A stretch of DNA of 7,003 bases from Aliishimia sp963922415 (GTDB lineage: Bacteria; Pseudomonadota; Alphaproteobacteria; Rhodobacterales; Rhodobacteraceae): the NCBI GenBank assembly GCA_963922415.1, contig CAWUIP010000169.1, positions 1 to 7,003 of the forward strand. The letters run 5' to 3'. The translations under genes were made by a program, and so were the position numbers. Positions 1 through 5,582 of the stretch are shown here, in pieces (position 1 is the first letter of the stretch; every line of letters starts with the position of its first letter). The notes under the pieces were generated by a model. It searched no databases. It was not told where the DNA came from and worked only from the letters and a program-made list of their open reading frames with translations.

Positions 1-18
1 GCCGCCATAATAACCCAT
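1..18 (-). CDS. Possible 5' end of a divergent gene, cut by the window edge
   Basis: On the minus strand an ATG at 18-16 opens a frame reading M-G-Y-Y-G-G before the window ends. A G-run (complement of the C-run at 27-31) lies about 8 nt upstream of that ATG and could serve as a ribosome binding site. The adjacent 19-256 stretch is AT-rich and looks like an intergenic region serving divergent genes, which fits a gene starting here. Six codons are too few to name a product, and a chance ATG is quite possible. Confidence 0.25.
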
Positions 19-48
19 GCTGCAATCCCCCGATTAACCAACAGATTA

Positions 49-64
49 AATTTGAATTCAAATT
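49..64. promoter_or_regulatory. Perfect 16-bp AT-rich palindrome, candidate operator
   Basis: The sequence AATTTGAATTCAAATT is its own reverse complement, centred between 56 and 57. It lies in an AT-rich stretch (about 44-118) that contrasts with the GC-rich genes around it, about 190 bp upstream of the TIGR03032-family gene and about 30 bp upstream of the possible divergent start at 18. A spacerless palindrome of this size is typical of a site for a dimeric winged-helix regulator (MarR-like, for example), but the regulator is not in the window. It has no following T-run and no loop, so it is not a terminator. Confidence 0.4.
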
Positions 65-256
65 ACGCTAAATTTTTCAACGAATCCGGCGCGCGTCAAC
101 TTTTCATTTTGGCAAAAATGTGGCGCGCTATCGAAGATTGTGTCGAAAGTGTGGCATGATCGTGGCGACCCGATTGCACACCATCGCGCATTGCAAGCGC
201 TGATCAACGGCTCTAGTCTCACCGTATTTTAGATGATTGTTTCAAATGGTGGGGTC

Positions 257-1372
257 ATGACAGACACGGACGCAACTCAGACATCCGAAGAGGCGAAACC
301 GGCGGAACCCAAGTTCGGGCTTTCTCCCTCGCGGACATTTTTGCCTTGGCTTGCGCAGCAGGGTGGGTCGCTGGCTTTCACGACGTATCAGGCCGGCAAG
401 ATCTTTATGATCGGTCTGAACCAAGAGACGCAGCGCTTGTCGATCTTTGAACGATCGTTCCCGAGATGCATGGGCTTTGGCCAAGGCGCAGAAGGCGGTC
501 GGCATACGCTTTGGCTGTCATCGCTTTACCAGCTTTGGCGGCTAGAGAACTTTGTGGACCCAGGGCAGACGACGTCTGATGGCTATGACGCGGTCTACGT
601 CCCGGTCGAAGGGCGCACCACGGGCGATGTGGATGTCCATGACGTGCACGGCGTTCCGGGGCAAGACTCGCCGATTTTCGTTGTAACGCGCTTCAATTGT
701 CTTGCGACACTGGACCGGCGTCACTCGTTTAAGCCGGTGTGGACCCCGCCTTGGATCGACCGCATCGCGGCGGAGGATCGTTGCCATCTGAACGGGCTGG
801 CCATGGAAGACGGCAAGCCCGCTTACGTGACCTGCGTGGCGCAAACGAACCTTGCAGGCGCTTGGCGCGAGCATCGCCAGGATGGTGGCGTCGTCTATGA
901 CATTGCTGCGGGCGAGGTCATCACTTCTGGCCTGTCTATGCCGCATTCGCCGCGCTTTTATCAGGGCACTCTGTACTGCTTGCAATCTGGCACAGGTGAG
1001 TTCGGCTATATTGACCGAAAGACCGGAACATTTGAGCCAATGTGCTTTTTGCCTGGCTTTGCGCGCGGCGTTGCATTTGTTGGGCGGCATGCAATCATCG
1101 GCGTTTCCAAGCCGCGCCGTGACGGCACATTCACTGGCCTGGAATTGGACGAACGCTTGGCCAAGGCCGGCGGCTCAGCGAAGTGCATGCTGGCCATCGT
1201 GAGCCTGGACACAGGCGACATCGAACACGCTGTCGAAGTGCAAGGCGTGGTGCAAGAGCTCTACGATGTGGCCTTTATTGAGGGGATTCGTCGACCAAGC
1301 CTATTGGGCTTCAAAACGCCCGACATCCGTTTCAATATCCGTCCAGCCCCCTTTCAAGCCTCCGGCGACTGA
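257..1372 (+). CDS. TIGR03032-family protein (function unknown)
   Basis: This is a soluble protein of about 371 residues that I recognise as the TIGR03032 conserved hypothetical family. Numbering from the upstream ATG at 233, family hallmarks are DVHDVHG (134-140), EDRCHLNGLA (181-190), GLSMPHSPRF (233-242) followed by SGTGEFG, PGFARGV (274-280) and ELYDV (342-346). Regularly spaced Trp/Gly/Asp-rich beta segments suggest a beta-propeller-like fold, and the conserved His/Asp residues could bind a metal or form an active site; both points are inference. No signal peptide or membrane segment is visible. The frame is open from ATG 233, but ATG 257 is preferred: GGTGGGG at 248-254 precedes it, while 233 has no ribosome binding site, and the residues between are unlike the family. 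The stop is 3 nt before the glycosyltransferase start, so the two are probably co-translated. The biochemical role is unknown. Confidence 0.85.
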   Translation: MTDTDATQTSEEAKPAEPKFGLSPSRTFLPWLAQQGGSLAFTTYQAGKIFMIGLNQETQRLSIFERSFPRCMGFGQGAEGGRHTLWLSSLYQLWRLENFVDPGQTTSDGYDAVYVPVEGRTTGDVDVHDVHGVPGQDSPIFVVTRFNCLATLDRRHSFKPVWTPPWIDRIAAEDRCHLNGLAMEDGKPAYVTCVAQTNLAGAWREHRQDGGVVYDIAAGEVITSGLSMPHSPRFYQGTLYCLQSGTGEFGYIDRKTGTFEPMCFLPGFARGVAFVGRHAIIGVSKPRRDGTFTGLELDERLAKAGGSAKCMLAIVSLDTGDIEHAVEVQGVVQELYDVAFIEGIRRPSLLGFKTPDIRFNIRPAPFQASGD

Positions 1373-1375
1373 GCC

Positions 1376-2611
1376 ATGTCTGACTTGCCAAACATTCTCT
1401 TTGCTTGGGAACTGGGCGCCAATTTCGGCCATGTGAACAAGCTCGGCCAAGTGGCCCGCGCCTTGCAGGGACGTGCGACCCTAACGATTGCTGCGCGCGA
1501 TCCAAGTGCCGTGCGCGCGCTCTTACCTAATCTCAATGTGACGCTGCTGCCTGCACCAACAGTTGGCACACGCCCCCTTCACAAAGGCGAACAAGCCGGC
1601 ATCTGCTACCCCGGTGCGCTCCGCCAGGACGGGTGGGATCGAAAAGACAAGTTGCTGCCAATTCTGGAGTGCTGGGACGCGCTATTGGCCGCCTACCCAC
1701 CAGCCATCATCGTCGCTCAAGCCGCCCCCGCAGTGCTGCTGGCGGCGCGCGGCACCGGCATCAAAACAGCCCTTTTGGGGTCGGGATATGACGCCCCACC
1801 CCTGTCAGCACCGATGCCTTGTTACGTGCAAGACGACGCAAAAGCGGCCGCGCTCGCACAAGATCAAGAGGCCAAGACCCTCGACGTTGTAAATGCTTGC
1901 CTGGCGGCGCGCGGTCAAACGCCTGTGGCAGATTTTCGCGACATATTGCGCACCGATTGCCCCATCCTTGTCGCGGATGCTGCCACAGATCACTTTGGGC
2001 CGCGCGATCACTATGAGCCCGATCATCCGCCTTACATCGGGCAAATCTTGTCCGTTGACACCGGGGCTGAACTGACTTGGCGCGACCGGGGCGTGCCCAA
2101 GGTCTTGGCCTATTTTCGGCCCAACACACCGCAATTCGCGGCGGCGGTCAAAGGGTTGGGACAACTGGCGCCAGACCTTGATCTGATCCTCGCTGTGCCT
2201 GGTATTGATCCTGGCCTGAAGAGCCAGTTTGAAGCGCGCAGCGCGGTGGTTGTCGATGGGCCTGTGCGCTTGGACCGCCTTCTGCCGGACTGTGACTTAG
2301 GCGTCAGCCATGGGACCAACGGCATAGGCTCTGCGTTCATCGCATTCGGCGTGCCGCAACTGGGCATACCCACACACCGCGAGCAACTTCTTTTTGCGCA
2401 GGCCGTCGCACGGTCCGGGCTTGGTTTAGGGCTCGCGGGCAAGTTTGGCGCAGAGCAGGTGATTGAGGCCGTGCAGAAAGCTCTGGCAGCGGGCGGCATG
2501 GCCCAAAAGGCCAAAGCTGTGGCGCAAAGTCTCAAAGATGATGGCCTGGATCGACCTGCCGAGCGCGCGGCAGAGATGCTGCTTGAAACCATTTCGAGAA
2601 CCGCTCCCTAA
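1376..2611 (+). CDS. GT-B-fold glycosyltransferase, UGT/MGT-like
   Basis: A 411-residue protein with the two-domain layout of GT1-type glycosyltransferases, which move a sugar from a nucleotide donor to an acceptor in the cytoplasm. The N-terminal Rossmann-like domain opens with a hydrophobic strand and the motif ELGANFGHV (12-20), where Gly-His is the usual acceptor-side motif. The C-terminal donor domain has SHGTNGIGSAFIAFGVPQLG (311-330) and then HREQLLFAQAV (334-344). These match the HGG-x-G...A-x-x-x-G-V-P...(D/E)Q...A signature of the family, although the usual second Gly after HG is Thr here. No signal peptide or membrane helix is visible. It starts 3 nt after the TIGR03032 stop with only a weak ribosome binding site, suggesting translational coupling. 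Sugar and acceptor cannot be told from sequence; a UDP-sugar donor is likely by family. Confidence 0.8.
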   Translation: MSDLPNILFAWELGANFGHVNKLGQVARALQGRATLTIAARDPSAVRALLPNLNVTLLPAPTVGTRPLHKGEQAGICYPGALRQDGWDRKDKLLPILECWDALLAAYPPAIIVAQAAPAVLLAARGTGIKTALLGSGYDAPPLSAPMPCYVQDDAKAAALAQDQEAKTLDVVNACLAARGQTPVADFRDILRTDCPILVADAATDHFGPRDHYEPDHPPYIGQILSVDTGAELTWRDRGVPKVLAYFRPNTPQFAAAVKGLGQLAPDLDLILAVPGIDPGLKSQFEARSAVVVDGPVRLDRLLPDCDLGVSHGTNGIGSAFIAFGVPQLGIPTHREQLLFAQAVARSGLGLGLAGKFGAEQVIEAVQKALAAGGMAQKAKAVAQSLKDDGLDRPAERAAEMLLETISRTAP

Positions 2612-2859
2612 GCGCGGCAGTTAAGATCCACTTGGATCGACTCTGCGCTGGGTCGCTTCGGTGATTCTAAAATCGCGCTCAAGGCTCCACCTGAGGTGGC
2701 GCCCCTAGCCTGCCTGCGCCGCACCACGCCGCCTTTTTTGCGGACAAGCGCCGCCGCGAAGGTGGATTTTAACGTAACGGTTTCCACACAAACAGGGTCG
2801 CAACCTGTCATTTTGAAAGTCTGCGACCGGCAAAGTCTGTTGCGGCCGTGCGGAAGAGC

Positions 2860-2881
2860 GCGAGTCCCAGACACGACTCGC
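2860..2881. repeat. Perfect 7-bp hairpin in the gap before the oxygenase gene
   Basis: Arms GCGAGTC and GACTCGC are separated by 8 nt (ccagacac), giving the strongest short-loop hairpin in the 2612-3027 gap. No T-run follows on either strand, so it is not a standard intrinsic terminator. It may be part of a larger folded RNA or a protein-binding site. Confidence 0.4.
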
Positions 2882-2978
2882 ACCGTTGTCCAGAGCGAAA
2901 TGAGATCTGCCGCTTCGGCTCTGTCTCTTGAACCGCCCTATCTCGGCGCTTGATCGCTGCGCGTCTCGTCCACAATAG

Positions 2979-3007
2979 TTGACAGACGCAGTGCGCGGGA
3001 CTGGCTT
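2979..3007 (+). promoter_or_regulatory. Possible promoter of the 2OG oxygenase gene
   Basis: TTGACA at 2979-2984 is a perfect sigma70-type -35 hexamer. With a 17-nt spacer the -10 position would fall on TGGCTT (3002-3007), a poor match to TATAAT. The implied leader would be only some 10-15 nt before the start codon at 3028, which still leaves room for the ribosome binding site. Because only the -35 element is convincing, this is tentative; it would make the oxygenase gene independent of the upstream pair. Confidence 0.25.
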
Positions 3008-3027
3008 GACCAAATCAAAGGATGACA

Positions 3028-3813
3028 ATGCAGGACATTATCAACTTGGAGCGATATGCCTTGGATGCGCCCGGCACCTCCGCATGGCGGACATTGGTGG
3101 CGACATGCCAAGCGCATTTGGCCCGCGACGGCCTGTTCAACCTTCCCGCCTTCTTTCGGCCCGCGGCGTTGCGTGTTGCAGTTGACAACCTAAAGCCACT
3201 GCTCGCCAAACATGCGTTCACCCATGCACGTCGCCACAATATCTACTTCAAGAAAACGATCGAGGGGCTTGCAGCGGACCACAAGGCCCTAACGCAGTTC
3301 GAGACCGCCAACCGGACCGTTTGCGCAGATCAGATGGCCGGGTCACCTGTTTTGGACCTTTATACGTGGGCACCCTTCGTCGAGTTTTTGGCCGCCGTCA
3401 TGGACAAACCTCAACTTTATACCATGGATGATCCCTTGGCCTGCGTGAATGTGATGGGGTATTCGGAAGGCCAAGCCCTTAATTGGCATTTTGATAGGTC
3501 AGAATTCACGATCACGCTTCTTTTGCAGTCTCCTGATGCAGGCGGGGTGTTCGAGTACGACAAAGACCTACGCAGCGACTCCGATCCAAATTACGAAGGC
3601 GTGGCCGCGCTGTTGGACGGCCGCCGCCGCCCGGCGCGCTGTGATGTCGCGCCAGGCACTCTCAATGTGTTTCGCGGCAAAAACACAGCCCATCGGGTGA
3701 CACCAGTTGAAGGCAAGACAGATCGGATGATCGCGGTCTTTTCTTACTATGACCGTCCAGGGGTTACGTTTTCCGCACAAGAACAACTTGGGTTTTATGG
3801 GCGCCACACATAA
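3028..3813 (+). CDS. Fe(II)/2-oxoglutarate oxygenase, BesD/HalD-related, hydroxylase-type
   Basis: A protein of about 261 residues with a double-stranded beta-helix oxygenase core. Numbered from the upstream ATG at 3022, the iron ligands should be His156 and Asp158 in NWHFDRSEFT, and His224 in NTAHRV. Arg235 (TDRMIAVFSY) is placed to bind the 2-oxoglutarate carboxylate. The sequence style and the roughly 67-residue spacing between the ligand histidines recall the BesD/HalD amino-acid halogenases. Those enzymes have Gly instead of Asp at the second ligand to make room for chloride; here Asp is kept, so hydroxylation of a small free substrate such as an amino acid is the better prediction (inference). 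Start: AAGGA at 3018-3022 lies 5 nt before ATG 3028 but overlaps ATG 3022, so 3028 is preferred. The gene is convergent with the hydrolase gene downstream. Confidence 0.8.
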   Translation: MQDIINLERYALDAPGTSAWRTLVATCQAHLARDGLFNLPAFFRPAALRVAVDNLKPLLAKHAFTHARRHNIYFKKTIEGLAADHKALTQFETANRTVCADQMAGSPVLDLYTWAPFVEFLAAVMDKPQLYTMDDPLACVNVMGYSEGQALNWHFDRSEFTITLLLQSPDAGGVFEYDKDLRSDSDPNYEGVAALLDGRRRPARCDVAPGTLNVFRGKNTAHRVTPVEGKTDRMIAVFSYYDRPGVTFSAQEQLGFYGRHT

Positions 3814-3901
3814 CGCACAGGTGCTGCCCGACCGCTTATGCGTCAAAGGGTCGTCATGGCGAACAACTGAAGACGCCGCCAAAGCGGTCCATTCGGTTCG
3901 T

Positions 3902-4522
3902 TCAGTTCGGCTCAGGCGCGTCCGAAAAGAGCGCCGCCAGGGCCGTCAACTCGGTGTTGCGCAACGCATGGCCGCCGTCGTGAACTTCGCTTTCAACGCG
4001 CGCGCCTTGGCTCTGGAGCCAACCAATCAAATCTTCGCTTTTGGACAAAGGCGTGATCGGATCGTGACGCCCTGCCGTGATTAAAACCGGACGACCTACA
4101 AGCTCTGACTGCGCCGTTAGCGGCCACGTCACCAAGGGATGCAAAAGCGCGACCCGGTCAAAGAGCTCCGGTCGCTTTAGGAACGTTGCGGCCAATATGT
4201 TTGCGCCGTTCGAATACCCAAACGCATAGATCGGGTGCCCAGCATATTCGGCCCGGTACGCCGCGACATAGGCGATCATTTTGTCCGTGGCACGCGCAAG
4301 ATCTTCCAAGTCGTACATGCCTTCACCAGTTCGGCGAAAGAAGCGCGCGGCACCCATTTCCGAAACGTCGCCACGGGGGGAAACGACGCCGCCACCCGGA
4401 ACCAACTGTTGGGCCAGTTCAAACAGCTGGTGCTCATCGCCACCTGTCCCATGGAGCGCAAAAACAAGCGGACGCGCGGCGTTGGGCGCGCTGACGCGCG
4501 CCTCGTAGAGTGATTTTGACAT
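3902..4522 (-). CDS. Serine alpha/beta hydrolase, phospholipase/carboxylesterase family (MhqD-like)
   Basis: A compact 206-residue alpha/beta hydrolase of the usual length for the phospholipase/carboxylesterase group. The oxyanion-side motif is LHGTGGDEHQ (23-32), the nucleophile elbow is GYSNG (102-106) with Ser104, the acid is Asp154 in GRHDPITP, and the base is His185 in GGHAL. There is no signal peptide, so it should act in the cytoplasm. The gene begins 12 nt after the ring-cleaving dioxygenase stop, with a strong GGAGG (4528-4532 on the plus strand) 5 nt before the ATG, so the two form an operon. In Bacillus subtilis the paired proteins MhqO and MhqD belong to the quinone-stress regulon. 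A role hydrolysing ring-cleavage or ester products is inferred from that pairing; the substrate is not known. Confidence 0.85.
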   Translation of the reverse strand: MSKSLYEARVSAPNAARPLVFALHGTGGDEHQLFELAQQLVPGGGVVSPRGDVSEMGAARFFRRTGEGMYDLEDLARATDKMIAYVAAYRAEYAGHPIYAFGYSNGANILAATFLKRPELFDRVALLHPLVTWPLTAQSELVGRPVLITAGRHDPITPLSKSEDLIGWLQSQGARVESEVHDGGHALRNTELTALAALFSDAPEPN

Positions 4523-4527
4523 GGCTG

Positions 4528-4532
4528 CCTCC
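4528..4532 (-). promoter_or_regulatory. Strong ribosome binding site of the hydrolase gene
   Basis: On the minus strand GGAGG lies 5 nt before the ATG at 4522 and just after the TAA stop of the upstream dioxygenase gene (4535-4537). It fixes the hydrolase start and shows independent initiation inside the operon. Confidence 0.8.
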
Positions 4533-4534
4533 GT

Positions 4535-5470
4535 TTACGCGGCAATCGGCGGCAACAAGGCCTCGATCTTGGCGCGGTGGGGTTCGTACCGGGTTGGCAG
4601 CTTGAGCGCTTCGCCCAAATGGGCAGTATCTTCATCGCGATCAAAGCCAGGCTCATTGGTGGCAATCTCGAAAAGAACACCACCGGGCGTGCGGAAGTAG
4701 ATCGCCCAAAAGTAGTCGCGGTCGATCACCGGAGTAACTTGATAGCCGGTGTCCATCAGCGCCTGACGCACGCGCAACTGTGCCGCGCGGTCTTCGACGG
4801 CAAAAGCGATGTGATGCACTGAACCTGCACCTTGATCCGCCGTCGGCGCGGCACTAGGCGCTTTTTGCAGGTCAATCGTGTCCGCCGCATTTCCGCCTTC
4901 GACGATGAAGCGGGTCACGTCGCCTTCGGTTTCGGCTTTCTGGTAGCCCATGAAGGTCAAAAGCTCTCCGGTTGCGTCCACGTCGCGCAGCTGAAACCGC
5001 GCCCCGCGGAACCCAAAGATCCCGGCCTCCGCTGAAATGCCGCCTGCCGTCCAAGACGCGCGATCGCGCGCCTCGCTTTCGACCAGGGCAAACCCATCCC
5101 CATCCGGGCCCTCGAACTGGAGCCGGGCTTCACCAAATGCTGTACCTTGTTCTAAGCCGCCCAAGCCAAGCTTCGACAAGTGTTCTGTCCAAAACGGCAA
5201 GCTGCCTTGCGGCACGGCAAACTCGGTCGTGCCGACCTCGCCAACACCGCGCCGACCCTGTGCCATATGCGCAAACGGGAAATATGTCATGACCGACCCG
5301 GGCGTGCCCACCTCGTCACCGTAGTAAAGGTGGTAGACGTCGGGCGCGTCGAAGTTCACGGTTTTCTTGACGCGGCGCAGACCCAGCGTTTTCGTGAAGA
5401 ACGCATTGTTGACGTTGGCATCGGCCGCCATGGACGTCACGTGGTGAAGGCCTTTGATATCCGTGATCAT
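4535..5470 (-). CDS. Ring-cleaving VOC-family dioxygenase (MhqO-like)
   Basis: A 311-residue protein with two tandem vicinal-oxygen-chelate (glyoxalase/bleomycin-resistance) units, the size and layout of MhqO-type ring-cleaving dioxygenases. Unit one begins with KGLHHVTSMA (6-15), and unit two with GSVHHIAFAV (216-225) and ends with GGVLFEIATNEPGFDRDE (263-280). The likely metal ligands are a His of the second HH pair (219/220) and Glu268; the first HH (9/10) is the equivalent position in unit one. Such enzymes use Fe(II) or a similar metal to open hydroquinone or catechol rings; MhqO of Bacillus subtilis acts in methylhydroquinone/quinone resistance. The start is fixed by AAGGAG 6 nt upstream (plus strand 5477-5482). 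It is first in an operon with the hydrolase and divergent from a LysR gene. The exact substrate is not predictable. Confidence 0.85.
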   Translation of the reverse strand: MITDIKGLHHVTSMAADANVNNAFFTKTLGLRRVKKTVNFDAPDVYHLYYGDEVGTPGSVMTYFPFAHMAQGRRGVGEVGTTEFAVPQGSLPFWTEHLSKLGLGGLEQGTAFGEARLQFEGPDGDGFALVESEARDRASWTAGGISAEAGIFGFRGARFQLRDVDATGELLTFMGYQKAETEGDVTRFIVEGGNAADTIDLQKAPSAAPTADQGAGSVHHIAFAVEDRAAQLRVRQALMDTGYQVTPVIDRDYFWAIYFRTPGGVLFEIATNEPGFDRDEDTAHLGEALKLPTRYEPHRAKIEALLPPIAA

Positions 5471-5476
5471 GTCGGG

Positions 5477-5482
5477 CTCCTT
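5477..5482 (-). promoter_or_regulatory. Ribosome binding site of the MhqO-like gene
   Basis: AAGGAG on the minus strand, 6 nt before the ATG at 5470-5468. It is a near-perfect Shine-Dalgarno sequence and decides the start codon. Confidence 0.75.
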
Positions 5483-5502
5483 GGCTCAAAACTCTGTTGC
5501 GC

Positions 5503-5532
5503 TATAGATGCGCCCGCCATTACAAAAGTGAA
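5503..5532 (-). promoter_or_regulatory. Candidate promoter of the mhqO-like operon
   Basis: Read on the minus strand, TTCACT (5532-5527) could be a -35 element, followed by an 18-nt spacer and TCTATA (5508-5503) as the -10 element. Transcription would start near 5496, leaving a leader of about 25 nt that contains the AAGGAG site. Both hexamers are imperfect, as expected of a promoter that needs an activator. The LysR-type inverted repeat lies directly upstream. Confidence 0.4.
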
Positions 5533-5549
5533 TAGATATGGATCGGCAT

Positions 5550-5576
5550 TTATTATTGATCATTTTGGAATAATAA
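5550..5576. promoter_or_regulatory. LysR-type operator (T-N11-A inverted repeat)
   Basis: Arms TTATTATT (5550-5557) and AATAATAA (5569-5576) are perfect reverse complements separated by 11 nt, giving the T-N11-A pattern of LysR-family binding sites. The right arm ends 6 nt before the lysR ATG at 5583, so binding should block lysR expression. Relative to the candidate mhqO promoter, the centre (5563) falls near -67, the usual place for the recognition site of a LysR activator. The operator assignment follows from pattern and position. Confidence 0.6.
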
Positions 5577-5582
5577 GATGGC

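Larger units (their letters stand above)
2612..3027. other. 416-bp gap rich in inverted repeats; no convincing gene
   Basis: I see no supported coding frame here; the frames open on both strands overlap one another and lack good start signals. The stretch holds several perfect inverted repeats: 2625-2638 (arms GATCCA/TGGATC, spacer 2), 2687-2699 (CCACCT/AGGTGG, spacer 1), 2796-2802 with 2822-2828 (GGTCGCA/TGCGACC), 2860-2866 with 2875-2881 (GCGAGTC/GACTCGC, loop 8) and 2891-2896 with 2918-2923 (CAGAGC/GCTCTG). A T-run at 2734-2739 has no stem directly before it. The region could be a structured RNA, a dispersed repeat or gene remnant, or a long leader of the downstream oxygenase gene. Confidence 0.5.

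Noticed and set aside
542..1090. Minus-strand open frame of 182 codons inside the TIGR03032 gene
   Set aside because: It lies fully antisense to a gene with clear family motifs and reads as Arg/Ala-rich low-information sequence.
2734..2739. T-run that could mark a terminator after the glycosyltransferase gene
   Set aside because: The bases before it are C-rich with no matching G-rich arm, so no stem forms directly upstream.
2608..2883. Minus-strand open frame of 91 codons in the gap after the glycosyltransferase gene
   Set aside because: It overlaps another minus-strand frame (2705-3028) in a different phase, has no good ribosome binding site, and has a composition unlike the real genes here. 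It is better explained as a chance frame in a structured non-coding region.
2705..3028. Minus-strand open frame of 107 codons
   Set aside because: It overlaps the start of the oxygenase gene and the possible -35 element, shows no recognisable domain, and is Arg/Ser-rich as GC-rich non-coding DNA often is.
3813..3843. Inverted repeat ACGCA/TGCGT between the convergent oxygenase and hydrolase genes
   Set aside because: The arms are only 5 bp with a 21-nt loop and no T-run follows, so I do not call a terminator.
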